Shown: positions 1 to 9,328, counted from the stretch's first letter. The stretch: DNA of 64,000 nucleotides from CAZOZZ01 sp965247425 (GCA_965247425.1 OZ252023.1:4092001-4156000), one strand, 5' to 3'. Notes: generated by a model from the letters alone, not told the origin. Numbers and translations are program-made.

Positions 1-498
1 CGGTACGCCTACGAGCACCTCAGCTACGAGAAAATGCTTCTCCCCATCATCGACGACGTTCTCGACCAACCCAAGGTCAAGCACTCGTCGGCGTGGTACC
101 GGAAGTGGCTGCCCGTCAAGACGCGCTACCGTAACGGCGACTATGAGGCCACTGTGGAGGGGGTCGACCGGTTGCTCGCCGTATCCCATGGTGCGGAGTC
201 ACTGAGAGATGAGCTGCTCTTCTACCAGGCGAATTCGTTCTACCACCTTGGCCAGTTCAAACGATCCGTAGATGTGCTGCGCGACGTGCTCGGGCGTAAG
301 AAGCATCCCGAGGTCCTGAATAATCTCGGTGTGTTGCTGTACAAGCTGGGAAAGACTGCCGAGGGGCAACGCCGGATTCAGGAAGCGCTGGACGTGAGGC
401 CCGGATACCTGGACGCAAAATTCAACCTGGAGTTTGCCCGCCTCAATGCGCCCAACGCCATCGAACTGAAACTCACCAACGGCTTCATCCGGACCTAG
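1..498 (+). CDS. TPR-repeat protein, C-terminal part (5' end outside window)
   Basis: The reading frame is open from base 1 and stops at 496-498, so this is the C-terminal ~165 residues of a longer protein. The last ~100 residues hold two or three tetratricopeptide-like helix pairs, for example LLFYQANSFYHLGQFKRSVD and VLNNLGVLLYKLGKTAEGQR. TPR arrays mediate protein-protein contacts; the function of the missing N-terminal part cannot be read. A methyltransferase gene follows after 47 bases on the same strand, which suggests co-transcription, perhaps in glycan or surface modification. The ATG at 34 is an internal methionine rather than a start. Confidence 0.7.
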   Translation, partial: RYAYEHLSYEKMLLPIIDDVLDQPKVKHSSAWYRKWLPVKTRYRNGDYEATVEGVDRLLAVSHGAESLRDELLFYQANSFYHLGQFKRSVDVLRDVLGRKKHPEVLNNLGVLLYKLGKTAEGQRRIQEALDVRPGYLDAKFNLEFARLNAPNAIELKLTNGFIRT

Positions 499-545
499 TA
501 CTGTCATGGAGAAAGCCTCCACCGCAACCTCACCCGGAGGCCAGA

Positions 546-1703
546 TTGCCCAACCCTGACGACTATCTCGAACGGGCCAGGCAATACTGGAGGCACGCCC
601 CCGGAGGCGGGGGGAAAGTCGATACCGTCCGTCTCCTGGAAGCTTCCGACGAAGAGTTTCTGCGCACATGGGACGAAGCCAGACGGGGCAGACGACTGAC
701 TTACTGGGAAGAAGAGGACTTCCTCAGGTATTTCGCATCGCGAGCACGCGACCGTGATGTTTTTTCTTTCGGCTGTGGCCTGGGGTACAGCGAACTGGAC
801 TTGCTCGAAGCTAATGCGCGCGTCACGTTCGCCGACATCGTGCCGAGCACGATAGCTTGTGTCGAACGCCTGTGTAGCCTGCGAGGGTACGCGGATCGCA
901 GCCGTTTCATGCTCATGGATGATTCTGCCGACGTCGGCGTCGGGGGACCGTATGACTTCGTCTTTGCCTACGGCAGCCTGATGCACATGCCGGAAGAACG
1001 TCAGGCTGCGGTTCTCGGGAGCATGTTCGATGCGCTCCGGCCGGGCGGAGCGATCTGGCTGATGCTCTACACTCCCCGTTTCGTTCAGTCGGTCGGCTCT
1101 GCCTTCAGCCAGGAGGAGTTTGGACGCGCTTCGGATCCATCGGTCGGCGAGTTGGACAACCCGTGGTCGGACTGGCACGACGACGAAAAGCTACTTCGCC
1201 TTGCCGGCCCCCAGGCATGCATCTTGAACCGCGAGGAATTCAACGAAGGCCGCTATGTCTGGTACGGCCTGGGTCGGCGTGACGAACATGGTTCAACTTC
1301 GGCCGAGCTGTTTGTCGATCTCCCCTCAATCGAGGCTGCGCGTAGCGCCGAGGAATCAAGGGTTGACGGAGGATTGGATATCTCCACAACTCCGAACAAT
1401 TTCCACTACGCGGTCGAATTTCCGGAGATCGGCCTGGGCGGGACTATTCCCGATCGCTTGTTGTTTGACGCCTTCGTCGAGCGGGGAGGGTTCGCGATCG
1501 GTCTTCTCGACATCGAAATGAACCGTTTCTTCTACAACTGTGTCGTCTGGCGGGACGGCATGGTTCGCGGAAGCAGAGACCTTGGCACAGTCGAGTGGCC
1601 GGACCGTTTTCGGGTCGTCGTTTCGAACTACCAGCCGGGTACGCCCGCCGCTTCAGAGTGGAGGCTGGATCGGATCGCCTTCTACAAGACTTCCGAAGAC
1701 TAA
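546..1703 (+). CDS. Class I SAM-dependent methyltransferase
   Basis: 385 residues. Residues ~70-180 form a Rossmann methyltransferase fold: motif I FSFGCGLGYSE, an acidic residue in the next strand (FADIVPS), and a later LRPGGAIWLML segment typical of the post-motif III region. The C-terminal ~130 residues are an extra domain of unknown role. The start is a TTG, chosen because GGAGG (536-540) lies 5 bases upstream and no ATG in frame fits as well. It follows a TPR gene closely. The substrate cannot be told; glycan or small-molecule O-methylation is a guess. Confidence 0.75.
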   Translation: MPNPDDYLERARQYWRHAPGGGGKVDTVRLLEASDEEFLRTWDEARRGRRLTYWEEEDFLRYFASRARDRDVFSFGCGLGYSELDLLEANARVTFADIVPSTIACVERLCSLRGYADRSRFMLMDDSADVGVGGPYDFVFAYGSLMHMPEERQAAVLGSMFDALRPGGAIWLMLYTPRFVQSVGSAFSQEEFGRASDPSVGELDNPWSDWHDDEKLLRLAGPQACILNREEFNEGRYVWYGLGRRDEHGSTSAELFVDLPSIEAARSAEESRVDGGLDISTTPNNFHYAVEFPEIGLGGTIPDRLLFDAFVERGGFAIGLLDIEMNRFFYNCVVWRDGMVRGSRDLGTVEWPDRFRVVVSNYQPGTPAASEWRLDRIAFYKTSED

Positions 1704-1740
1704 TTAGGGGGCAGAGCCCTCAAGACCCTAATTCGTTTTG
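1702..1740. terminator. Hairpin at convergent junction
   Basis: AATTAGGG (1702-1709) pairs with CCCTAATT (1726-1733) and is followed by a short T-rich stretch. It overlaps the methyltransferase stop codon and precedes the convergent symporter stop. It is a plausible terminator, possibly bidirectional, but the T tract is weak. Confidence 0.45.
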
Positions 1741-1743
1741 GGC

Positions 1744-3099
1744 TCAGTCTTTGCGAGTGACTTCCAAAACAAGCAGCACAAGGGCATTGGCGCCAAGGGC
1801 CGGCAGGACGGGATCCAGTTGTGACAACCCGCTACCCAACAACCCACCGTCAAGCAGAACCTTCCAAACCAGGGCGGTACCGAGACCGGCAACCATTCCA
1901 CCGACAACAGCGCGTCCGGATGTCTTTGGGCGTAGCAGCGCGGCCAGCAACGCAGGCGTGAGACTGGCTCCATAGAGCGTGTACGCATAAAGCGCAACAC
2001 TCAAAAACTCTTCCCAGAGAAAGGCGGGCAACAGGGCGAACAGCCCGAACGCGACGACAAGAACGCGTTGCTTGAACGTCGTCGTCATTCCACTGCCCAG
2101 ATCCATCGAGGCGGTCGTCGAACAGGCCAGCAGGTAGGAATCGGCCGTCGACACGATGACGGCGACTGCCGTTGCGGCCAGCAGCAGCCCAACCACGGGA
2201 GGAAAGACGGTGAAGGCCATTTCGATGATCACGTGCCCAGGGTTGGCAGGTTCGTTCGGCAACAGAACCCGACCGAACAACGCAACTCCGATAATGGCGC
2301 TTTCCAGCACCAGCAACGCCGCAAACGCTCCGAAAGCCGCCCGGCGGGCCGTTCGGGGTGACTCGGCCGCCAGGAAACGCTGATACATGTTCGCGTCTCC
2401 CAGGATTAACAGAAACGGTGGGAGCATCACGTTGATCCATCCCAACGTCCCCAGACCTCCTGAGAGTCGCAGCAGGTCGGGGTCGAATGGCTGGAGCTGC
2501 GGGTTCCAGCCGCTCCAGGCCAACCCCAGCGCAAACAGCAGTCCGGTACTCAACACGATGCCGTTCACCACGTCGGTCAATGCCACGCTGATCAAACCGG
2601 CAAGGGCGGTATAAAGAATGATGAAGGCGGCAAAGCCGACGCGCAGCATGGCCTGGTCCGCCCCGGGGAAGATTCTCTCTGCAACCGCGGCACCCGCCCT
2701 GTACTGATAGGAAACGATGACCAGGTACGCCAGAATCACCGAGACCGCACTCAAGACCTGAGCGACGCGGCCGAATCGGAGGCCGAGAATCTGTGGGACG
2801 CTCGATGCCGGCAGTTCGCGGATCCGCGGCGCCAGGTAGGCCAGCAGGAGCATGCCGACAATTCCGGATATGGGGAGAAAGAAGCCAGCGACGCCGGTCT
2901 CGTAGGTGAACTCGCTGTTTCCGAAAAGTGAACCGGTTCCGATCCAGGTGGCCGTCAGCGTTCCGGCCAGAACCGGGGCTCCGATCCTCCTACCGGCAAG
3001 GGCGAAGTCCTCCGCTGAGCGAACCTTCCGGGCATGCCACACCCCGATGCCCGTCATACCCAGCAGGAACAGGACGATTACCGGAAGCGCCAGTTCCAT
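1744..3099 (-). CDS. Sodium:solute symporter (SSS family)
   Basis: 451 residues with about 12-13 hydrophobic helices through its whole length. The N-terminal VRSAEDFALAGRRIGAPV and the following TLTATWIGTGSLFG match the conserved start of the sodium/solute symporter family (SSF), which couples Na+ entry to import of sugars, amino acids or carboxylates across the inner membrane. A further SSF-like segment is VSTADSYLLACSTTASMD near residue 325. Length is slightly short for the family (usually 450-550). The gene is monocistronic and convergent with the methyltransferase gene. The substrate is not readable. Confidence 0.85.
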   Translation of the reverse strand: MELALPVIVLFLLGMTGIGVWHARKVRSAEDFALAGRRIGAPVLAGTLTATWIGTGSLFGNSEFTYETGVAGFFLPISGIVGMLLLAYLAPRIRELPASSVPQILGLRFGRVAQVLSAVSVILAYLVIVSYQYRAGAAVAERIFPGADQAMLRVGFAAFIILYTALAGLISVALTDVVNGIVLSTGLLFALGLAWSGWNPQLQPFDPDLLRLSGGLGTLGWINVMLPPFLLILGDANMYQRFLAAESPRTARRAAFGAFAALLVLESAIIGVALFGRVLLPNEPANPGHVIIEMAFTVFPPVVGLLLAATAVAVIVSTADSYLLACSTTASMDLGSGMTTTFKQRVLVVAFGLFALLPAFLWEEFLSVALYAYTLYGASLTPALLAALLRPKTSGRAVVGGMVAGLGTALVWKVLLDGGLLGSGLSQLDPVLPALGANALVLLVLEVTRKD

Positions 3100-3438
3100 C
3101 GAATACCCTTACGTTACCGCCCTCGACAATAAAAATGCCGCGCCTCCGTGCTTAATCCCCCACGCCATTTACGGGTGACCAATAACTGGAGACGCGGCCC
3201 CCGATACAAACTTTTTGATGTCTGGTCGAGGCTGGGCCTTATTCAATAGGAAGACGTCGGGTTTTGCAACCGATTCATACAGTTTTTCTTGGGATGCCGC
3301 CGGTTCCAATTTCCCTGAGGATATGGTAGTTTCTAGCCCGGTTTGACGGGGTTCGGGAAGCGAGCAAGTTTCTGGAATTGTCCCAGGGACTGTTTGGTTC
3401 TGTTTAACGGCTTTCAAAAGAAGAGGAGAGGAAGACCG
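3100..3438. other. Divergent intergenic region, no gene seen
   Basis: Between the divergent symporter gene and the membrane-protein gene at 3439. It must carry promoters for both, but I see no clear -35/-10 pair, RNA gene or long repeat. AAGAGGAGAGG at 3421-3431 is the ribosome binding site of the downstream gene. Confidence 0.5.
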
Positions 3439-4050
3439 ATGCTGGACCTGCACACGACACTAATGTTTCTGCTGAGATGGATCCACCTTTTGGCGGGTAT
3501 CACGTGGATCGGTCTGCTTTACTTCTTCAACTTCATCAACATTCCCTTAACGGGCACGATGGATGGTGACACGAAGAAGAAAGTGGTGCCGGAACTGATG
3601 CCGCGAGTGCTGTTTTTCTTCCGTTGGGGCGCGATGTTCACATTCCTGTCGGGACTGGGCATCATCGTCATCAAGTATTTCATTCTGGGATCGGGGTTCA
3701 CCGGTCCGTCGGGGCTGATGTCGACGCCCGGAGGATTGTGGATCACCGTCGGCGGGCTTTTCGGAACCGTGATGTGGTTCAACGTCTGGTTCATTATCTG
3801 GCCCGCGCAACAAAAAATCATTCCCGCCATCAAGGCAGGAGAGGCGCCACCGGCCGGCCTGCCGGCCAAGGCAGGCATGGCCTCGAAGATCAACACGTAC
3901 ATGTCGGTCCCGCTGCTCTTCTTCATGGGAGCCGGGTCGGAAGGGCACTATCCGATCTTCAACTACTACACGCTGGTGCTGGTCACCGTGGGAGGCTTTG
4001 CGTTCGTGAAGTTCTGTTACGGATTTTCGAAGAAAGTCAAAGGGATGTAG
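3439..4050 (+). CDS. Urate-oxidase-N-like membrane protein (PuuD/DUF989 type)
   Basis: 203 residues, with about five membrane helices. The N-terminal MLDLHTTLMFLLRWIHLLAG and then ITWIGLLYFFNFINIP match the N-terminal membrane domain of urate hydroxylase PuuD (Pfam Urate_ox_N), where conserved histidines suggest haem binding. There is no C-terminal cytochrome c domain as in full-length PuuD, and no purine catabolic genes nearby, so a urate role is doubtful; a small redox membrane protein is likelier. The ATG at 3439 is preferred over an upstream in-frame start because AGAGGAGAGG lies just upstream. Confidence 0.7.
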   Translation: MLDLHTTLMFLLRWIHLLAGITWIGLLYFFNFINIPLTGTMDGDTKKKVVPELMPRVLFFFRWGAMFTFLSGLGIIVIKYFILGSGFTGPSGLMSTPGGLWITVGGLFGTVMWFNVWFIIWPAQQKIIPAIKAGEAPPAGLPAKAGMASKINTYMSVPLLFFMGAGSEGHYPIFNYYTLVLVTVGGFAFVKFCYGFSKKVKGM

Positions 4051-4057
4051 CTCTAAA

Positions 4058-4100
4058 GGCAACAAAAAAAGGGTGACTTCGGTCACCCTTTTGTTGTTGC
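4058..4100. terminator. Strong bidirectional intrinsic terminator
   Basis: GGGTGAC (4071-4077), loop TTCG, GTCACCC (4082-4088), flanked by an A run on the left and T-rich sequence on the right, extended by AGGCAACA/TGTTGCCT-type pairing. The UUCG tetraloop and A/T flanks make it suited to terminate both convergent transcripts. Confidence 0.85.
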
Positions 4101-4102
4101 CT

Positions 4103-4178
4103 GCTGTTAGCGGTTGGCTTTTGGCTATTAGCTTTGGGCCGGTCTGAAAGCCAACAGCTAAGAGCTAACAGCCGAAAG
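4103..4178. repeat. Imperfect inverted repeat with GCTGTTAGC / GCTAACAGC units
   Basis: The left arm (GCTGTTAGC, then TTGGCTTTTGGC) is mirrored by the right arm (AAAGCCAACAGC, then GAGCTAACAGC). It sits directly after the terminator at a convergent junction. This is a low-complexity, hairpin-forming repeat; no coding potential. Confidence 0.6.
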
Positions 4179-4183
4179 CTCAC

Positions 4184-4933
4184 CTACAACGAGAAGCTGA
4201 AGTTCACGACTACGTCTTCGCTGTCTCCCACGGTGACTTCCGCCGTCCTTGTCCCAAAAACCTCGTGCCAGGCTTCCAGGGTGTAGGTTCCGGGTGGCAG
4301 GTTCGGGAGTTCGAATGAACCGTCGGACGGCGTGACCGCGAAGTAGGGGTGGTCGACAACACCGATGTAGGCTTTCATCCACCCGTGAACATCGCACTTG
4401 ATCGACACCATCACCTCTTCCTCCTTGAACTGTACCACGCTGACCATGCCGGCCACCGGCTGGCCAAAATTGAAGCCGGCCTGTTTCTCGGGAGTGGCAT
4501 GCACGTTGTGAAGCAACGTGTCGCTGTTGAGAACCTGGACCGGTTGGTAGCGTTGGACCCCCAGAACGTGGGGCACATAGAGACAACCCATCTGGTCGAA
4601 CACGGCAGGCTCGGTCGGAACGGCGAACGTCTTGTCGCCAAGGCCCTCGCTGATGTGGATGAAGACGTTTCCCAGCCGGCCGTCAAGCACGAGAACCGAG
4701 TCGTCGCGGGGAGGCTCGTCATGCTGTGCAGCGCAGCCGGGGAAGCCGCCCAGGGCCAGGCCCGCGGACTCTGGCACCTGTCCGGTGAACGCGACGGTCC
4801 CGCGAATCGTCCCGACCGTGCTGGAATCGATAGGGGTCGGTGTCCGGACCGGAATCTCAAGGGGCTCCTCGGCGCAAGCCGAAACCGTGATCCAGACAGC
4901 GGCCAGAACGAACGAGACAAGAATCTGCTTCAT
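4184..4933 (-). CDS. Cupredoxin-like lipoprotein with carboxypeptidase-regulatory-like domain
   Basis: About 249 residues from the ATG at 4933, chosen because GAGGAG lies upstream and the N-terminus then reads as a lipoprotein signal (hydrophobic stretch ending VSAC). The middle has a cupredoxin/plastocyanin-like pattern: TLLHNVHATP and later IKCDVHGWMKAYIGV, with His, Cys, His and Met in positions that could bind type I copper. The C-terminus (GSFELPNLPPGTYTLEAWHE) resembles a carboxypeptidase regulatory-like beta-sandwich. Probably a periplasmic or outer-membrane electron carrier or copper protein. Copper binding is an inference from motif spacing. Confidence 0.7.
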   Translation of the reverse strand: MKQILVSFVLAAVWITVSACAEEPLEIPVRTPTPIDSSTVGTIRGTVAFTGQVPESAGLALGGFPGCAAQHDEPPRDDSVLVLDGRLGNVFIHISEGLGDKTFAVPTEPAVFDQMGCLYVPHVLGVQRYQPVQVLNSDTLLHNVHATPEKQAGFNFGQPVAGMVSVVQFKEEEVMVSIKCDVHGWMKAYIGVVDHPYFAVTPSDGSFELPNLPPGTYTLEAWHEVFGTRTAEVTVGDSEDVVVNFSFSL

Positions 4934-5056
4934 GGGCGTAATACCGCTCCTCTCATGCATTATACAAGTCAACTCGGCAGCCGATGGCGGAAGTCTTGCA
5001 TCCGTCTCGAACCCCCAACTCTGTCTCGGGTCGGCGTATAATCGCTGACCAGTTAT

Positions 5057-6514
5057 ATGAAGATCGCAACATCGGAAATCGAGCCTCGGGTTTTGATCGT
5101 AGGGGCGGGAACCACAGGGCGAGAGCTCCTCCGCCGACTGGTCACTATCTGGCGTGTGTCCATCGTTGACAGCGACTTAACAAAGTTGGATCTAATCGGC
5201 GACGAAGTGGACCCGGATCGGATTCGGAAAACCCACGGCGACGGCACAAGCAGACTCGTCCTCGAAGAGGCAGGGATCGAGCACGTCGACTACGTCGCCG
5301 CGATCACGGGCTTGGACAAGGCGAATCTGGAGATCTGCCGGCTGGCCCGGGAAGACTACGATAAGACGAACCTCTTTGCCTCCGTCGTCAAGTTCGCCGA
5401 ACGGGAAAGATACCGGCAGGCGAACATCGATTTCGTCACGCCCTCATACGCCGCCGCCCTCAACCTGGAGACCCGAATCCTGCATGGAGTGGGGACCTCT
5501 TTGAACACGGGTGAGGGGCGCGGAGAGGTGATCGAGATCACGGTATTGTCATCCTCCCCGATGATCGGACGGCCTCTGTCCTCTGTTCGATCCCGACGCT
5601 GGCATGTAGGCGCTATCTATCGCGGGGGCAAGCTGATCGTACCGAACGGACCGACGACGATCGAACAGGACGATCGCGTGATCCTGATCGGCGAGCCGGA
5701 AATTCTACGGGCCATCGGAGACTTCTTCCGGATCGGCGAGCCGGAGTTTCCCCTCGAATTCGGGTCGAACTTTCATGTGATGACCGAGAGTTCAACCGAC
5801 TTCGAACATGTCGTCGGAGAGCTGCGCTACCTGCTGGACCACAGTCACGCACGGGGCGTCGAAGTCCTGTACTGGCCGCATGAACCGGGCATCCAGCCCG
5901 CCCTTCTGCGAATCCTCAAAGATCACCGGATTGAAGCGTCCACGCTGGCCGTTTTTGGCGGATACGGAGATGTGGCCGCAAAGCACGTCGTAACGAAAGA
6001 CTGCGGGTGCCTCATCGTTCCAGACGAACGCTTTCGATTCCTCGAGCGCGTCGGGCTTCGAAGGACCGCCCTGGCAGAGATCTTCAAGCAGATGGAATCG
6101 CCTGTCGTCGTACTGCGGGGAAGCCACCCCTATCGCAAGATCCTGCTTCCGGTCACCGAGTCCGAATCCTCCATGCGGATGGCGCGGATGGCGTTCGATC
6201 TGGCTCGAATCTATAAGGCAAGCATCACGATCGTTACCGTGACGGCGCCTCGCTTCGTCGTCGGGTTCCGCGCGGTCGAGGATCAAAAGGCCGCACTCCG
6301 GAAGATCAACCACCTGGCGAACCTGTATCACGTCGAGGTCGAACAGATCCACCTGGAGGGAAACCCGATCGAGGAAGTGCTCAAGCTCTCGGCCGACTAT
6401 CAATTGATGGTCCTCTCTCACGGAAAGGACAGAAAGCCGTCGTTCTTCAACCCGGACGCGAGCCAACACCTCGTGCGACGTTCCACGATCACGACGTTCG
6501 TCCTCCCCGTCTAA
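5057..6514 (+). CDS. RCK/TrkA-type nucleotide-binding regulator fused to a universal stress protein domain
   Basis: 485 residues. Residues ~10-125: Rossmann TrkA-N/RCK domain with the dinucleotide motif VLIVGAGTTGREL and HGDGTSRLVLEEAGI. Residues ~155-230: TrkA-C-like fold (VIEITVLSSSPMIGRPLSSV). A less clear middle segment is followed by a C-terminal universal stress protein-like domain from about residue 350 (HPYRKILLPVTESESSMRMA). Such proteins gate K+ transporters in response to NAD(H) or nucleotides. The stop overlaps the start of a CPA2 antiporter gene (TAATG), so this is very likely its cytosolic regulatory subunit encoded separately. Confidence 0.8.
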   Translation: MKIATSEIEPRVLIVGAGTTGRELLRRLVTIWRVSIVDSDLTKLDLIGDEVDPDRIRKTHGDGTSRLVLEEAGIEHVDYVAAITGLDKANLEICRLAREDYDKTNLFASVVKFAERERYRQANIDFVTPSYAAALNLETRILHGVGTSLNTGEGRGEVIEITVLSSSPMIGRPLSSVRSRRWHVGAIYRGGKLIVPNGPTTIEQDDRVILIGEPEILRAIGDFFRIGEPEFPLEFGSNFHVMTESSTDFEHVVGELRYLLDHSHARGVEVLYWPHEPGIQPALLRILKDHRIEASTLAVFGGYGDVAAKHVVTKDCGCLIVPDERFRFLERVGLRRTALAEIFKQMESPVVVLRGSHPYRKILLPVTESESSMRMARMAFDLARIYKASITIVTVTAPRFVVGFRAVEDQKAALRKINHLANLYHVEVEQIHLEGNPIEEVLKLSADYQLMVLSHGKDRKPSFFNPDASQHLVRRSTITTFVLPV

Positions 6515-7689
6515 TGGAAGTCTCTCAGGCCATCACCCTGCTGGTGATCTCGATCGGAGCGTTCGTCGTCCCGTTGCTGAGCGGACGCCTGGGTGTACCG
6601 GCCGCCGTTGGAGAGATCGTCTTCGGAATGCTGGTCGGCCCGTACTTGCTCGGGATCGTCTCGGAAACTGAATTCTTCGGGTTTATTGCCGAGTTCGGGT
6701 TTGCGTTCCTGATGTTTCTGGCCGGGCTTGAACTGGATTTTACGAGCCTGGAACGCCGCGGCAAACACCTCGTCGCGGTGAGCGTCATGGTGTCGGTCAG
6801 TGTTCTGGGACTCGCATTCTTCACGGCCTATCAGCGGGGATGGTCTCCCTTTTTCGGAATCGTTCTGGGAGCGATGTCCATCGGTATCGTTCTGGTCAGC
6901 CTCCGGGAAACCGGGGCGGCCCGGTCGGATTTCGGGCAAACCATCATTCTGGTCGGCTCGATCGGCGAGTTCCTGACGATGATCATCGCCACGTTCTACA
7001 ACATCGTTTTCACTTTCGGATTCAGCGTGGCGATCGTTGGGGAGGTCTTCCGGATCGGAGCGGTTTTTGCGGTCGCGTATCTCGTGTTGAAGATTCTCGG
7101 CCTGCTGGTGTGGTGGTACCCCGCGGGGTTCTCGAGGATGATTGAAATCGAAGACCCGTCGGAGATAGGGGTCCGGGCGGGCCTCGCGCTGATGATTGCT
7201 TTCGTCGCGATATCGGAACTGATGGGCATGGAAGCCATCCTGGGTGCGTTTCTTGCCGGCGCCCTGTTCTCGTTCGTTTTTCGGGAAAAGGGCATTCTCG
7301 AAACCAAGCTCGCCGGAATCGGGCAGGGTTTTTTCATACCGGTTTTCTTCATCCATGTCGGCGTGAGCTTTAACCTGGGAGCCCTCCGCAGCCCCGAGAT
7401 CATTCCGTTACTGATCCAGCTTCTGGTGCTCTCATTCCTCGTAAAAGCAATCGCCTCCCTGCTGCTCGTCATCATGCGCTTCGGCCTGCGGCAACTCGCC
7501 GGCGCCGCCCTGCTCCTGGCAACGCCCCTGACGCTCCTAGTGGCAATCGCCACGCTCGGCCTCGAACTGGGAGCCCTGACGGAGCTGGAGAGCGCCACGA
7601 TCATCCTGGCCGCCCTCATATCGGGCCTGGTGTTCCCGACCCTGTTCAAGTTGATTGTGCCGAGGGAAGGAACGGCAGGGGAAGAATAG
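6514..7689 (+). CDS. CPA2-family monovalent cation:proton antiporter (Kef/Nha-like)
   Basis: 391 residues, ~12 membrane helices, no cytosolic C-terminal RCK domain. The family pattern is visible in GRLGVPAAVGEIVFGMLVGP near the N-terminus, FAFLMFLAGLELDF and GAFLAGALFSF. CPA2 proteins exchange K+ or Na+ for H+ in the inner membrane. The start ATG overlaps the upstream stop by one base, so translation is coupled to the TrkA/USP protein, which probably supplies the regulatory domain that KefB/C carry in cis. Ion specificity is unknown. Confidence 0.85.
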   Translation: MEVSQAITLLVISIGAFVVPLLSGRLGVPAAVGEIVFGMLVGPYLLGIVSETEFFGFIAEFGFAFLMFLAGLELDFTSLERRGKHLVAVSVMVSVSVLGLAFFTAYQRGWSPFFGIVLGAMSIGIVLVSLRETGAARSDFGQTIILVGSIGEFLTMIIATFYNIVFTFGFSVAIVGEVFRIGAVFAVAYLVLKILGLLVWWYPAGFSRMIEIEDPSEIGVRAGLALMIAFVAISELMGMEAILGAFLAGALFSFVFREKGILETKLAGIGQGFFIPVFFIHVGVSFNLGALRSPEIIPLLIQLLVLSFLVKAIASLLLVIMRFGLRQLAGAALLLATPLTLLVAIATLGLELGALTELESATIILAALISGLVFPTLFKLIVPREGTAGEE

Positions 7690-7700
7690 ACGGGGACTCT

Positions 7701-7860
7701 CAACGCAAAAACGCGATGACGCAAAGGACGCAAAAGGGAAGAGAGAGTTTTGGTCATCCAGTCATGCACCCGTGTACGACACCGGTTTCTGGGGACCGTG
7801 GTTTGGTGCTCTCAGAAATAAGAATTTTGCGGACTTTGCGACTTAGCGTTTTTGCGTTGA
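7701..7860. repeat. Long inverted repeat, GCAAAGACGCAA family, copy 1
   Basis: Arms 7701-7738 and 7824-7860 match after reverse complementing with only a few differences (both read CAACGCAAAAACGC from the outer end). They flank an ~85-base spacer. It occupies the junction of two convergent genes. Related arms occur at 21121-21216 and 25164-25251. Confidence 0.8.
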
Positions 7861-7890
7861 AATCCGGACTGGCCCCCTTCGCACGTCAAT

Positions 7891-8742
7891 CTACCTGGCG
7901 GCGATGATCAAGGGTTGCTTCAGCGTAAATTCGAGCAAGGTTTCAGCTGGGATATAGAGCTGTTCGCCCTTCGTCAGTACCTGAACGGTACCGGCGGCGC
8001 CGGCACCGACGCCCGCACCGATGGCGGCGCCCTTGCCGCCTCCGGCGATAAGACCGATCAGTGCGCCGATACCAGCCGCTTTACCCATTCGGCCGGCTGT
8101 CTCGCCGCCGCGAGCTTCGCCGACTTCCTGGTACTCGGCAGTAGTCACCGCGTAGGGGATGCCGTTCACCACGATCTGAGACAGTTCGAGACGGAGCTCG
8201 GCGGACCCACGGACACGGCCGGCGTCCCGCACTTCGGTTATTCGACCTCGCAGATCCGAACCTCGCGGCGCCACCTCGATTCCCCCGACAAGGAGCGGCT
8301 CGGCCAACGTTGCCGTAAACGTCTGACCGGCCTTGTCTGATTCGCTGTCGATGCTGTCGATCATCCGGATCCGAACGTGGGAACCTGTGGGAACAGTGTA
8401 GGCCGTAGCGGCCACACTGTCGGCCTTAGGGGGGGCGGCCGCCTCCGCTTTCGATCTGAGACGCGGGCCGTCGGGTCGCTCGGGTGCAGGAGCGACAAGC
8501 TTCGGCCGAGGCGCCGCGTCGGCGACCACATCATCGTTTCCAAAAAGGATTCGGGTGACGCCAAGAAGGTTGTAGTCGGCAACGCCGGCTTCGGTGCGGA
8601 AGCGAATAACGCGCGCCGTTCCACCCTCGTAGTAGCCCTTAATCTGCTCGCCGCTCTTCAGGATCAATGTGTCGGAAAAGCCCGTCACCGCAAGCGACAT
8701 CAGGGCCACCACGCAAAACATGTGTTTGATAACTGTCTTCAT
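7891..8742 (-). CDS. Secreted protein with glycine-zipper segment
   Basis: 283 residues. An N-terminal signal peptide (hydrophobic MFCVVALMSLAVTGFS) is followed by a short beta domain (LILKSGEQIKGYYEGG), a proline/alanine-rich linker, a beta-rich domain (residues ~110-200) and a glycine zipper (GALIGLIAGGGKGAAIGAGV) near residue 235. Glycine zippers insert in or associate with membranes. Similar secreted proteins of unknown function are common in Acidobacteriota (recollection, not checked). No enzyme motif is visible. Transcribed alone, convergent with the antiporter gene. Confidence 0.65.
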   Translation of the reverse strand: MKTVIKHMFCVVALMSLAVTGFSDTLILKSGEQIKGYYEGGTARVIRFRTEAGVADYNLLGVTRILFGNDDVVADAAPRPKLVAPAPERPDGPRLRSKAEAAAPPKADSVAATAYTVPTGSHVRIRMIDSIDSESDKAGQTFTATLAEPLLVGGIEVAPRGSDLRGRITEVRDAGRVRGSAELRLELSQIVVNGIPYAVTTAEYQEVGEARGGETAGRMGKAAGIGALIGLIAGGGKGAAIGAGVGAGAAGTVQVLTKGEQLYIPAETLLEFTLKQPLIIAAR

Positions 8743-8796
8743 CGATCCCCCTCATCGAAGTTTGGCGCTGGTCAGACTGAGACCTACGGTGGTTAG

Positions 8797-9243
8797 ACGG
8801 AGTCCAGCCAGGAAAGTTTACAATCCGATTGCGCCAGGTCAGGACCACTGAATCCCGCATCTCCGGATCACGGGAACGAAAAATATGGGAGGTACTATTC
8901 TATGTGCCTGTCCTGGCACGAACACGCGAAGGTTCGATCCGGCCTCATCGAAGGCGAGGAAACCAAAGACCTCGGTTTCGATGATCCGGACTTTGTCCTC
9001 CACGCGCTGCGCCACACAATGCTCACCCGACTTGGCGAATCCGGTGCGGATCCGTATACAATCATGAAGATCGCCGGCCACTCGTCGATCATCGTCAGTC
9101 AGCGTTACGTTCACCCGACACCGGAACGAATGGAGTCGGCGTTCGCGCAGATGGAAACGATGAATCAGATCATGCGGGGTGACGAAGAAGCCGGCGGAAT
9201 GCTCGGGGTACCTACGGAATCCAATAACAACGACAGGTCCTGA
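8797..9243 (+). pseudogene. C-terminal stump of a tyrosine recombinase/integrase
   Basis: The frame is open from 8797 and can start at the ATG at 8902. The residues FVLHALRHTMLTRLGESGAD, IMKIAGHSS and SQRYVHPT give the HxLRH, GH(S/T) and catalytic tyrosine motifs of phage-type integrases. The N-terminal core-binding half and the first catalytic arginine are missing, so it cannot be an active recombinase. It ends 11 bases before a tRNA-Arg gene, the usual neighbourhood of an integrase, which marks the scar of a lost integrative element. Confidence 0.7.
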
Positions 9244-9254
9244 GCTGTAAGTTC

Positions 9255-9328
<74 letters not shown>

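Noticed and set aside
6511..7356. 281-codon minus-strand frame opposite the antiporter
   Set aside because: Highly charged, low-complexity translation, antisense to a clear membrane protein gene.
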